A DNA stretch of 64,000 nt from Polyangiaceae bacterium (GTDB taxonomy: Bacteria > Myxococcota_A > Polyangia > Polyangiales > Polyangiaceae), in contig JABTUA010000001.1 in the NCBI GenBank assembly GCA_015075635.1, positions 558,001 through 622,000 of the forward strand, read 5' to 3'. The notes below the pieces were generated by a model, which worked only from the letters and a program-made list of their open reading frames with translations, ran no database searches and was not told the DNA's origin. This document shows positions 53,181 through 61,556 of the stretch, in pieces; the first letter of the stretch is position 1, and each line of letters starts with the position of its first letter. The position numbers and the translations under genes are program-made.

Positions 53181-53957
53181 ATGCGCTCGGTCCTCCCCCT
53201 GCTGTTCGGCCTCTCTCTCGTCGCCTGCGACAACAAGCCTTCGGCGCCGCTGGCTCCGAGCGCGTCGGCCCTGGCGCCGGCGGAGAAGCGCAGCGAGGCC
53301 GCCAAGACCTTCGAGATCGACACCGCCGGCAGCAAGGTGACGTTCCTGATGACCGCGCCCATCGAGAAGATCCACGGCGAGGCCGCCGACAGCGCCAAGG
53401 GTCAGCTCTTCATCGATCCGGCGGATATCGCCAAGACCTCCGGCTTGATCCAGATCGATCTCGACAAGCTGGTGCTCTACCAGCAGAAGCGCGCGGACGA
53501 GCAGGGCGAGTACGGCGAGCGGGTGAAGAGCGACAAGCAGAACGAGCACGCCAAGACCTGGCTCGAGATCTCGTCGGACGCGCCCGCCGACCAGCGCGAG
53601 CTGAACCGCTGGGTCGAATACCGCATCGACAAGGTAATCGAGACCTCGGCGACCGACGTGAACAAGCTGAGCGGGGCCGAACGCAAGATCACGGCCACCG
53701 TCGAGGGCGATCTGCGCGTGCACCAGCGCAAGGTGAAGAAGCAGGCCAAGGTCGAGGCCACCTTCAAGTACGACGGCGACAAACCGGTGAGCGTGACCAT
53801 CAAGACCACGGCGCCGGTCGTTGTCGATCTGGACGCCCACGACGTCCGCCCACGCGAGCTGTTCGGCAAGCTGGCGCAGAAGACGCTCTCCGACATGGGT
53901 TCGAAGGTGGCGAAGGAAGCGCCGATCGAGCTGGAAATCTCGGCGAAGCTCCGCTGA
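53181..53957 (+). CDS. YceI-family lipoprotein
   Basis: 258 residues. Lipobox LSLVAC, Ala/Pro/Ser linker, then a YceI-like lipocalin-type domain (about 45-255): FEIDTAGSKVTFLMTAP, LFIDPADIAKTSGLIQIDL, TATVEGDLRVHQRKVKKQ and late VDLDAHDVRP. YceI proteins bind isoprenoid or other lipids in the periplasm. Its stop abuts the convergent repeat/PDZ protein gene with no gap. Confidence 0.85.
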   Translation: MRSVLPLLFGLSLVACDNKPSAPLAPSASALAPAEKRSEAAKTFEIDTAGSKVTFLMTAPIEKIHGEAADSAKGQLFIDPADIAKTSGLIQIDLDKLVLYQQKRADEQGEYGERVKSDKQNEHAKTWLEISSDAPADQRELNRWVEYRIDKVIETSATDVNKLSGAERKITATVEGDLRVHQRKVKKQAKVEATFKYDGDKPVSVTIKTTAPVVVDLDAHDVRPRELFGKLAQKTLSDMGSKVAKEAPIELEISAKLR

Positions 53958-56912
53958 TCAGCGCCGCACCTGCTCGCGGCCCACGCGCAGCTTGAGCACC
54001 TTCCCGCTGCGATCCAGCTCGACGATCACGTCGGTCTGGACGGGCCCGCTCAGCCGCGCGCGGGCGTCGCGCATGTCGATCACCTCGCGTCCGTCCACGG
54101 CGAGCAGCACGTCCCCGGGAGCCAGGCCCGCGCGCTCGGCCTCGCTGGCGTCGGCCACGTGGACGATCACCACGTCGAGCTCGTCGCCGTCTCCACGCTC
54201 GCCCAAGGTCACGGCCACGCTGCCGCTCACGGTCGGGTCGTCGTCTCCCGCGGCGCCGGTCAGGCGAAGCGTGATCCCGGTGGTGTTCCCCCCGGAGTGA
54301 ACCACCACACCTCGCACGGCCCCGCGCCCGACGTCCGGCGCGTAAGCTTCGAGGTCGACCTTGCCGGGCGCGACTCCGCGGAGCGAGAAGCGTCCCTTGG
54401 CGTCGGAGACGGCCATGCCGGGCGGCAAGCTGCCCGCGGGCAAGTAGGCGGGCACCATACCCGCGGCCACGCGCGCGCCACGCACGGGCTTGCCATGAGC
54501 GTCGAGCACCTCGCCCTCGATGCCGCCACCCTCCGCCAGATCCACCGTCGGCAGCTCGAAGGCGCGGTCGGCGCGGCCCGTGTCCTTCACCGTCGCGCTC
54601 ACCTCGCCGCCGGCGAAGTCCGGGTGCGAGACGAGCACGTGCACCGGCGCGGCGGCGACGTCCTTGACGCGATACAGCCCGTCCTTGTCGGTCAGGGCCG
54701 AGAAGCGCCGGCCTTCGGCGACGATGGTCACGCTCGCACCCTCCACCGCGCGGCGGCCCCGGACCGAGGTCACTCGACCTTCGACCAAGACGCCGCGGCT
54801 GAGCGCGATCTCGAGTCGCTCGCCCGCGCGTTCGAGCTGGCGCACCGCCACGCCGAAGCCCGGTGCCTCCACCACGACCCTGAGCTCGAGACCGCGTGCG
54901 TCCGCGATGGTGACCGAGCCCTCGGCCGAGGTGAACGCCGTCTGCCGGAGCGGCGCGCTCGGATCGAGGGACAGCACCGCCACTTGCGCGGCAGGGACGG
55001 CCAACCCGCGCTCGTCCTTCACGCTCACCGTGAGCGAGTCTCGCGGCGCCGGCAGCGTGATGGTCAGGTTGGCCTTCCCACCCTCCGGCACCTCGATGCT
55101 CTTCTTGACCACCAGCTTGGACGGATCCTCCGGTCGAGCCACCGAGACGGTCACTTCCTCCGGCACGGACGCGAACGCGAACGTGCCGTCGGTGGCCGTG
55201 AGCGTCGTGCGCTCCAGCGTGCCGCGGACTGCGGTCAGATCGACCCGGGCGCCGGACACGCCGCGACCCGAGGCGTCCACGACACGACCTTCGAGCGCGC
55301 CGCCGGCGAGCAGCACGACCTTGACCTTGCCGGTGGCGCCGGGCGAGAGCGCGATCGGATCGCTGAACCCTTCGACGTACGCCGGGTGGCGCACCAGCGC
55401 GCGCACCCGGCCGGGGGTCACCGGGTGTGCCTTGAAAGTGCCGTCCAGGCGCGTGACCCAGGGCTCGAAGCTGGGCATCGGCACGTCCACGACGGGGGCG
55501 TCGGCGGACACCGACCCACCGCGCGGAATGGGCGGGATGGGCCCGGGCATCACGCCGAGCTCACCCGCCGGGATGAGCGGGCGCGGTCCGGGCAGCGCCC
55601 ACTCGAAGTGCGAGCGCCGGAATGCCATCATCGACGGCGTGTCGGCGACCGGCAGGCCGAAGAGGTCCACGCCGATGACCTCGACGGAGGCGCCGTCCAC
55701 CGGAGCGCCCTTCGAGTCCACGACCTCGCCTTCCAGCGTCGCGCCGCGGAGCAGCTGGATCTGCACGGGCCCGTCGAGCACTTCCGGCACCGCCACGGCG
55801 GGGCGCGTGACGAAGCCGTCCGCGCTGGCCGAAACCGAGGCTGCTCCCGCCGAGATCGGCCCGAGCGTCAGCGTGCCGTCGCCAGCGGTCCGGCCTTGAA
55901 TCGGGAACGAGCTGAGCCCGCCTTCGGCCAGCACCACGTCCGCGTCGCGCACCGGCGACGGGTGATCCGGCTCGTCGTCCGTCACCGCGATCGCCACCAT
56001 GCGCCCTGGACCGAGCCTGAGCGTGAGCGACTGGTGCGCGCCGCGCGCGAGCTCGTAGCCGAACAGAGTCTCGCTCACGAGCTCGCCCTTGGTGGCCCGA
56101 AGATCGAAGTGGCCGGCGACCAGCCCGGAGATGCGCGTCACGCCGCTCGCGTCGGTCTCCGCGCGGCGCGCGGGCCAGAGCGTCGAGCCGGCAATGGTGA
56201 CCTGCGCTCCCGCCGCCGGAGCGCCGTCGGGGCCAACCACGCGCACCTCGAGCGAGGCCAGCCGCCGGAGCGCGAGGGTCACGTCGGCGGTCACGCCCGA
56301 CTGCGTGATGGACTCGTAGCCCGGCGCGGAGCCCTTCACCGTCCAAGGTGAGGGGGGCAGGCGCGTGAAGGTCGCGACCCCCGACGCGCCCGTGAGCGCG
56401 CCGAACGGCAGCGGGTCCCCCGACGTGACGAGCACGGTCGCGCGCGGCAGCAGCGCCCCTTCCTCGTCGCTGACGGTGACCCGCAGCGTCGCTGCCGTCA
56501 CCAGACGCACCTCGGCCAAGCGCGGCTCGCCCTCGAGCACCAGCCGCGTCGAGCTGCGCGCGTACCCGGACGCTTCGATCACCACCCAGACGGCGCCGCG
56601 CGGCAGTCCGCCGATCTTGGCCCCTCCACCCGCGTCGCTGCGGCCGGTGCCCGCCAGGAAGTAGCGCTGGTCGCGCTCCCAGAACACGCGCGCCTCGGCG
56701 CCCGGCACCGGGGCGCCTTCGGCGTTGGTGACGGTCAGCGCGACCTCGGCGTCGCGCTCCTCGACCTCCGCGGGCGGCGGCGGCGCCTGCGGCGAGAGCG
56801 GCGACGGCCGCAGCCCGACATCGACGACCCGCGACAGGAGCGCCCAGCACGCCAAGAGGGCGAGCACGGCGATCAGGCGGTGGACGAGGCGATCCCGCGA
56901 CAACGGCGGCAC
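53958..56912 (-). CDS. Large membrane protein of carboxypeptidase-regulatory-like repeats with C-terminal PDZ
   Basis: 984 residues from a GTG at 56912. One N-terminal membrane segment (about 12-32, LIAVLALLACWALLSRVV) puts the rest outside the cytoplasm. The body is about ten repeats of 80-90 residues of the carboxypeptidase regulatory/CNA-B-like beta-sandwich type, with motifs such as NAEGAPVPGAEARVF, DASGRGVSGARVDLT and DAHGKPVRGARVAAG. A PDZ domain ends it (about 905-984, AERAGLAPGDVLLAVDGREV). It has no protease domain. Possible scaffold for envelope or surface proteins. Confidence 0.85.
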   Translation of the reverse strand: MPPLSRDRLVHRLIAVLALLACWALLSRVVDVGLRPSPLSPQAPPPPAEVEERDAEVALTVTNAEGAPVPGAEARVFWERDQRYFLAGTGRSDAGGGAKIGGLPRGAVWVVIEASGYARSSTRLVLEGEPRLAEVRLVTAATLRVTVSDEEGALLPRATVLVTSGDPLPFGALTGASGVATFTRLPPSPWTVKGSAPGYESITQSGVTADVTLALRRLASLEVRVVGPDGAPAAGAQVTIAGSTLWPARRAETDASGVTRISGLVAGHFDLRATKGELVSETLFGYELARGAHQSLTLRLGPGRMVAIAVTDDEPDHPSPVRDADVVLAEGGLSSFPIQGRTAGDGTLTLGPISAGAASVSASADGFVTRPAVAVPEVLDGPVQIQLLRGATLEGEVVDSKGAPVDGASVEVIGVDLFGLPVADTPSMMAFRRSHFEWALPGPRPLIPAGELGVMPGPIPPIPRGGSVSADAPVVDVPMPSFEPWVTRLDGTFKAHPVTPGRVRALVRHPAYVEGFSDPIALSPGATGKVKVVLLAGGALEGRVVDASGRGVSGARVDLTAVRGTLERTTLTATDGTFAFASVPEEVTVSVARPEDPSKLVVKKSIEVPEGGKANLTITLPAPRDSLTVSVKDERGLAVPAAQVAVLSLDPSAPLRQTAFTSAEGSVTIADARGLELRVVVEAPGFGVAVRQLERAGERLEIALSRGVLVEGRVTSVRGRRAVEGASVTIVAEGRRFSALTDKDGLYRVKDVAAAPVHVLVSHPDFAGGEVSATVKDTGRADRAFELPTVDLAEGGGIEGEVLDAHGKPVRGARVAAGMVPAYLPAGSLPPGMAVSDAKGRFSLRGVAPGKVDLEAYAPDVGRGAVRGVVVHSGGNTTGITLRLTGAAGDDDPTVSGSVAVTLGERGDGDELDVVIVHVADASEAERAGLAPGDVLLAVDGREVIDMRDARARLSGPVQTDVIVELDRSGKVLKLRVGREQVRR

Positions 56913-56948
56913 GATAACGCGGCGGCGCCCGCGGCGCTTCCGCCCTGC

Positions 56949-56961
56949 TATGCTGGAAGGC
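56949..56961 (+). promoter_or_regulatory. -10-like box overlapping the annotated start
   Basis: TATGCT at 56949-56954, seven bases, then GTG at 56962. If used, the vWA lipoprotein would begin at the GTG, as the ATG at 56950 would lie inside the -10 box. Confidence 0.35.
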
Positions 56962-58158
56962 GTGCGTCGGCTGCTCTCGACGGCTGCTCTGCTGGCTGGG
57001 GTGTTGGGGGTCTCCCACGCCTGCAGCGGCGGGGACCGCGCCAAGCCCTATTCGAACGGCGGCCAAGACGCTGGCTCGACGGGGGGCGGAGGCGGCCTCG
57101 ACGCGACATTGTCGGACGGCCCGCCTTCTCCGGACGCCCAGGGCTTGTGCGGCAACCTGGTGATCCCGGTGATCACCGAGCGGCCGAACGTCTACTTCGT
57201 GGTGGACCGCTCCGGCAGCATGAGCGATCCGCTGCCGAAGAGCTCGTACAACAAATACGTCAACGCGCGCATCGCCATCGGCAAGCTGCTGCGCGCCATC
57301 GGCCATCGCCTCCGCTATGGCGCCGCGGTCTTCCCGATGCCCGGCGGGACCCAGCAGGGCTGTCACGCCGGCGCGGAGATCTTCCCCACGCAAGACGGCG
57401 ACCCGGCCAGCTACGCCGCCGAAGGCAAGAGCGGGCCCGTGCTCTCGAAGCTCCTGGCGGTGCTCGGCGGCTACGACCCCAACGGCGGCACGCCGACCTC
57501 GCCCACGCTGGAGCTGCTCGCGCCGACGCTGGCCGCCCTGCCGGGCAAGACCTTCGTCGTGCTCGCGACCGACGGCGCACCCAACTGCAACGCGAACGCG
57601 ACCTGCAGCCCCGACGAGTGCATGGCGAACATCGAGGGGCTCTACCTCGATCCGTCCACGCCGTGCGCGGCACCGATCAACTGCTGCGATCCGAAGTTGG
57701 TCTCGAACGGACCCGAGCTGTGCGTCGATCGACAAGCGACGGTGGACGTCGTGCAGAAGCTGTTCGACGCAGGCATCGGCACCTACGTCATCGGCATGCC
57801 CGGCGCGGAGCCCTACGCCAAGGTGCTGAACGAGGTCGCGACGGCCGGCGGTACGGCCAAGCCCGTCGAGCCGTATTACTACCCAGTTCAGGACCAGGAT
57901 GAGCTCACTTCCGCGCTGAAGGAGATCGGCATCAAGGTGGCGATCACGTGCACCGTCGATCTCGGCACGGCGCCGCCGGACAAGAGCCTGGTGAACGTGT
58001 ACCTGGACACCACTTTGGTTCAGCTCGATCCCGTGGACGGCTGGAGCTGGGTCGATGACACGACCGTCGAGCTCGCGGGCGAGGCTTGCGAGAAGCTGAA
58101 GAGCGGCGACGTGCTCCAGGTCCAGGTCGTCGCGGGCTGTCCCACTTCCGTGAAGTGA
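56950..58158 (+). CDS. vWA-domain lipoprotein
   Basis: 402 residues from ATG 56950, or 398 from GTG 56962. Lipobox VSHAC, then a Gly/Ser/Asp linker. The von Willebrand A domain (about 75-330) has the metal site DRSGSMS (MIDAS), a Thr in GGTPTSP and Asp in LATDGAPNC. Cys in the domain (CNANATCSPDEC, CAAPINCC) suggest disulfides. A C-terminal beta region follows. Extracellular adhesion or complex assembly is likely; partner unknown. Confidence 0.82.
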   Translation: MLEGVRRLLSTAALLAGVLGVSHACSGGDRAKPYSNGGQDAGSTGGGGGLDATLSDGPPSPDAQGLCGNLVIPVITERPNVYFVVDRSGSMSDPLPKSSYNKYVNARIAIGKLLRAIGHRLRYGAAVFPMPGGTQQGCHAGAEIFPTQDGDPASYAAEGKSGPVLSKLLAVLGGYDPNGGTPTSPTLELLAPTLAALPGKTFVVLATDGAPNCNANATCSPDECMANIEGLYLDPSTPCAAPINCCDPKLVSNGPELCVDRQATVDVVQKLFDAGIGTYVIGMPGAEPYAKVLNEVATAGGTAKPVEPYYYPVQDQDELTSALKEIGIKVAITCTVDLGTAPPDKSLVNVYLDTTLVQLDPVDGWSWVDDTTVELAGEACEKLKSGDVLQVQVVAGCPTSVK

Positions 58159-58160
58159 CG

Positions 58161-58172
58161 TAGCATGGCTCC
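58161..58172 (+). promoter_or_regulatory. -10-like box directly before a start codon
   Basis: TAGCAT at 58161-58166, six bases, then GTG at 58173. Confidence 0.4.
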
Positions 58173-58451
58173 GTGGATGCCGAGCCCACGCTCTCGGAGC
58201 TGCGCGATCAGATCGATCGCATCGACGACCGCTTGCTGGAGCTGCTCGCCGAGCGGGTACGCGTCGCGCTGCGCATCGGCGAGCTGAAGAACGAAGGTGG
58301 GCTACCGGTGTACGATCCGGAGCGCGAGCGCAGCATCTACCTCAGGTTGTGCCAGCGCGCGATGGCGCCGCTGACGCCGGACGTGGTGCGCCGGGTCTTC
58401 GAGCGCATCGTGGACGAGACGCGCTGGGCAGAGCAGCGCGCGAAGCGCTGA
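58173..58451 (+). CDS. Chorismate mutase (AroQ class, monofunctional)
   Basis: 92 residues from GTG. It converts chorismate to prephenate for Phe and Tyr synthesis. The residues known in the E. coli enzyme are at the same numbers here: R11, R28, K39, D48, E52 and Q88. All three helices of the AroQ fold are covered, so the domain is complete without a fused dehydratase or dehydrogenase. Its TGA abuts the convergent gene's TCA, forming TGATCA. Confidence 0.9.
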   Translation: MDAEPTLSELRDQIDRIDDRLLELLAERVRVALRIGELKNEGGLPVYDPERERSIYLRLCQRAMAPLTPDVVRRVFERIVDETRWAEQRAKR

Positions 58452-59705
58452 TCAGTGCAGCGTGTGCCAGCGCCCGTCGTGCTCCACGCGCGGGACCTCG
58501 GTCTCTTCCACCGGAGGCTTCATCGGCACGACCTCGGCGCGGGGCTCCCGTGCGATTACGATGCGCACGCGCCCGGCCTCGGCCTCGCGCAGGCGACGCC
58601 GGAGCTCGTCCTCTGCGGCTTCTTCGCGCTCCCAGCGCGCCAGCGTGACCTCCGCCCGCTTCTTGCGGCGCCGCCAGGCCCAGACGAAGAGGCCGATGGC
58701 CCCGGCCCAGACCACCGAGCCGCTGAACAGCGCCGGCCAGAACGTGTAGCGGCGCGAGACGTCCTCCCGCCACTCGAACTCCAGCGTCGCCAGGTCGAGG
58801 CCGTAGGAGTCCTTCAGCGCCGAGTCGAACTCCTGACCCTTGCGGATGCGCTCGAGCATCTGCACGAAACGCTGCTGGTCCTCGCGTCGGATCAGGAAGC
58901 GCACGACGTCCGCCGCTTGGGCGTAGGCCACGGAGACCCCCACGGCGTCCGTGGGGAAGGTGCGCTCCAGCCTCTGAAGCGGTAGGAGCTCGCCGGCGAC
59001 CGTGGCCGTCCACAGGGTCTGAAGCCGCGTCACCGAGCCCTCGCCTGACGCGAACACCGCCAAGCCCTCGTTCAGCCAGCGGGGCACCGGGCGTCCGTCC
59101 ACGGCGTCGTGGAGCGCGACGTGCGCCAGCTCGTGCCGGAACACCTCGCCCAGATCGTGGCGCGCGTTGGGGTCGACCGGGTGCAGGGTGAGCAGCACGA
59201 AGCCGATGTCGGAGTAGGCGACGCCAGCCGCGTAGCGGGGAAAGGGCGCCCCTTCCGGCGCGAGGCTCGCCATCTCTCCCGGAGTCCGCGCCACGTACAC
59301 CGTGACCTTGCCGAGCACCGGCCTGCCCATGCGGCGCACCAGATCGGCGCGCGCGGCGTCCGCGCCGGTGATCAGCGGCTGCACGCGCTCACGCAGGCTG
59401 GGCTCGTAGGCGAAACGGATCCAGCCGCCGTCGTGGGTGTTGAAGCCGGCTGGAGGCGGCGGAATCGCGAGCTTCGAGTCGATGCGGGGCGCGTCCGCCG
59501 GCGGCGCGTGGGTCTCCGGATCCGGCCCGGTGCGCTGCTCAGGCTCGGTCACGGGCTGCGCGGGCGTGGACACTCCAATGCGTACCGGCATCCCCGCGGG
59601 CGGAGTCTGTGCCACCGCGCTCCCGCCGACGAACAGCGCCAGGAGTACCGCAGTCAGGAGCGCGAGCCGGCGGAAGAAGCTGAGTCCGACGCGCACAGCG
59701 CCCAT
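58452..59705 (-). CDS. Peptidase MA-like zinc metallopeptidase, membrane-anchored
   Basis: 417 residues. A signal peptide (AVLLALFVGGSAVAQ) is followed by a Pro-rich part and a gluzincin-like domain (about 120-315) with FRHELAHVALHD (HExxH) and RWLNEGLAVFASGE (Glu ligand). A C-terminal membrane segment (about 330-350, LFSGSVVWAGAIGLFVWAW) and a charged cytoplasmic tail end it. It should act in the periplasm. Family assignment is by motif order only. Confidence 0.82.
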   Translation of the reverse strand: MGAVRVGLSFFRRLALLTAVLLALFVGGSAVAQTPPAGMPVRIGVSTPAQPVTEPEQRTGPDPETHAPPADAPRIDSKLAIPPPPAGFNTHDGGWIRFAYEPSLRERVQPLITGADAARADLVRRMGRPVLGKVTVYVARTPGEMASLAPEGAPFPRYAAGVAYSDIGFVLLTLHPVDPNARHDLGEVFRHELAHVALHDAVDGRPVPRWLNEGLAVFASGEGSVTRLQTLWTATVAGELLPLQRLERTFPTDAVGVSVAYAQAADVVRFLIRREDQQRFVQMLERIRKGQEFDSALKDSYGLDLATLEFEWREDVSRRYTFWPALFSGSVVWAGAIGLFVWAWRRRKKRAEVTLARWEREEAAEDELRRRLREAEAGRVRIVIAREPRAEVVPMKPPVEETEVPRVEHDGRWHTLH

Positions 59706-59751
59706 GGTCCGTTGAAGGTAAGGGCCGGTACGCGCTCCGTCAACGCGCGGG

Positions 59752-60471
59752 TCAGGGGCGGAGCCACCCTGCTAACCCGAGCAGCACCGGAGCGTGGTCG
59801 GCCAGCGCCGCCCGAGTCGCAGCGCTGCCGAGGCCGACGGCGAGCGCCGAGCCGATGGCGCCGATCCAGAGCAAAGGCCCCGAGATCGCAGCCCGCGCCG
59901 CGATCCGACGCTGCTCCGGTACGAGCGCGCCGAGGGCCGTGACGCCGAGCAAGAGCACGCCGTCGAGCAACGCACCCCTGAGCTCCGCGCCGAGCATCGG
60001 CAAAGCCAACGGGACGGCCAGACACGACCCGAGCAGCGCGACGACGACCGGTAGCTTGGCCTTCGCGCCTGCTTGCTGCCCGGACCAGGCGAGCAGCCGC
60101 GCCGCAACCGCGGTCGCGCCCAGGACCAGGAGCGCCGCGACGATCGCGAAGGTCGCCCCGCCCAGCGGCCGATGGTGGGTGGCGGTCTTGAGCAGGCGCG
60201 CGAAGACCATCAGCGGCGCGAGCGAGAGCGCCACGCCCAGCGGCAGACACCACGCGCTCGCCGGCAGCGGTCGCGCCACGCGCCAGGCACCGGCGACCGG
60301 CGCGGCCATGAGCGCGGCCGAGCCCCAGAGCGCGAGCCATGAGAGGGGCAGCGGCGCGCCGCTGCGCAGCGCGGCGGGCAGCGCGATCAGCGCGCAGCCG
60401 AGCGTGGCGACCAGCACGCCGTAGCCGAAGCCGGCGGGGGCCGCGACGGACTCGCGCGCCTGAGCGCTCAC
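59752..60471 (-). CDS. Polytopic membrane protein, hypothetical
   Basis: 239 residues starting at GTG. About seven hydrophobic segments (for example LVATLGCALIALPAAL, VVVALLGSCLAVPLALPML). No recognised family. The GTG overlaps the stop of the upstream epimerase gene by four bases, so it is coupled to it. Confidence 0.65.
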   Translation of the reverse strand: MSAQARESVAAPAGFGYGVLVATLGCALIALPAALRSGAPLPLSWLALWGSAALMAAPVAGAWRVARPLPASAWCLPLGVALSLAPLMVFARLLKTATHHRPLGGATFAIVAALLVLGATAVAARLLAWSGQQAGAKAKLPVVVALLGSCLAVPLALPMLGAELRGALLDGVLLLGVTALGALVPEQRRIAARAAISGPLLWIGAIGSALAVGLGSAATRAALADHAPVLLGLAGWLRP

Positions 60472-61523
60472 GTGGTGCGGAACTCCAAGCGGACACGTCG
60501 CGCCGCGTGCTCCGGCACGTAGCCGTGCTCCAGGTACCAGCGCACGGCCCGTGACAGAGTCTGGCGAGCCGGACGATGCTGGTAGCCGAGCTCCTTCTCC
60601 GCCTTCTCGCTGGTGACCCAGACGTAGGCGTTGGCGTAGTCCCGAGCCAGCCGCTTCGTGAGCGGCGGATCGCCGCCGAACAGGCTGGCCTTGAGCTCCA
60701 GCAAGCTGCCGACCAGACCGAGGAGTCCCGGGCCCAGCGTCTTGCCGGGGAGCGCGAGCCCGGTGATGTCCGCGAGCAGCTCGATCAGCTGCTCGAAGGT
60801 GACGTTCTCGCCTCCGAGGACGTACGTCTCGCCGATGCGACCCTTCTCCATCGCCGCGATGTGGCCTTCGACCACGTCGTCCACGTCCACCACGCTGATG
60901 CCACCGGCGCTGACCGGCACGCTGAGCGACGGCGGCGTCTTCAGGTAGGTGACGATGCTCTGACCCGTGGGCGTCGGCTTCCAGTCACCGGGGCCGTAGA
61001 TGGCCGACGGGCGCACCACCACGATCGGTTGTCCCTCGTCCGCCGCTTCCAGCGCCACGCGCTCCGCCTCGTACTTGGACAGCACGTAGGTCTCCGGATC
61101 CTGGAGGTTGAACGCGTGCGTCTCGTCCATCTCCTCCTGGCCCGGCGTGGAGCCCATCGCCGCCACGCTGCTCGTGACGACGATCTTCTCGAGGCCGCGG
61201 CGGCGCGCCGCTTCCAGCGTCGCCCTCGTGCCCTCGATGGCCGGGCGCAGGATGGTGTCGGGATCCTCGTCCCACATCTTGAAATTGCTCGCGACGTGGT
61301 ACATGCGATCGCAGCTGGCCAGCGCCCTGTACACCGTGTGCTCCACGGTGATGTCGCCGAACGCGAGCTTCAGGCGGTCACTCGGCAGATCGGCGAGCTG
61401 GCGCAGGCTCGAGCCTGGCCGCACGAAGGCCTTGACGTGCTCGCCGCGCTCGACGAGGGCGTGCACCAGCCGAGAGCCCACGAAACCCGAGGCACCAGTG
61501 ACCAGAGTCCACGACTCGCTCAT
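60468..61523 (-). CDS. NAD-dependent epimerase/dehydratase (HpnA-like SDR)
   Basis: 351 residues. Extended SDR with TGASGFVGSRL (about 8-18), DITVEHTVYRAL and YVLSKYEAE with the catalytic Tyr and Lys. The NFKMWDEDP and VVRPSAIYGPGDW parts resemble dihydroflavonol-4-reductase and hopanoid-associated sugar epimerase (HpnA) types. No hopanoid genes are near, so the substrate is open. It is coupled to a polytopic membrane protein gene. Confidence 0.85.
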   Translation of the reverse strand: MSESWTLVTGASGFVGSRLVHALVERGEHVKAFVRPGSSLRQLADLPSDRLKLAFGDITVEHTVYRALASCDRMYHVASNFKMWDEDPDTILRPAIEGTRATLEAARRRGLEKIVVTSSVAAMGSTPGQEEMDETHAFNLQDPETYVLSKYEAERVALEAADEGQPIVVVRPSAIYGPGDWKPTPTGQSIVTYLKTPPSLSVPVSAGGISVVDVDDVVEGHIAAMEKGRIGETYVLGGENVTFEQLIELLADITGLALPGKTLGPGLLGLVGSLLELKASLFGGDPPLTKRLARDYANAYVWVTSEKAEKELGYQHRPARQTLSRAVRWYLEHGYVPEHAARRVRLEFRTT

Positions 61524-61556
61524 GCCGGCTTACCTAGCATCGAGCTCGCGGGGATG

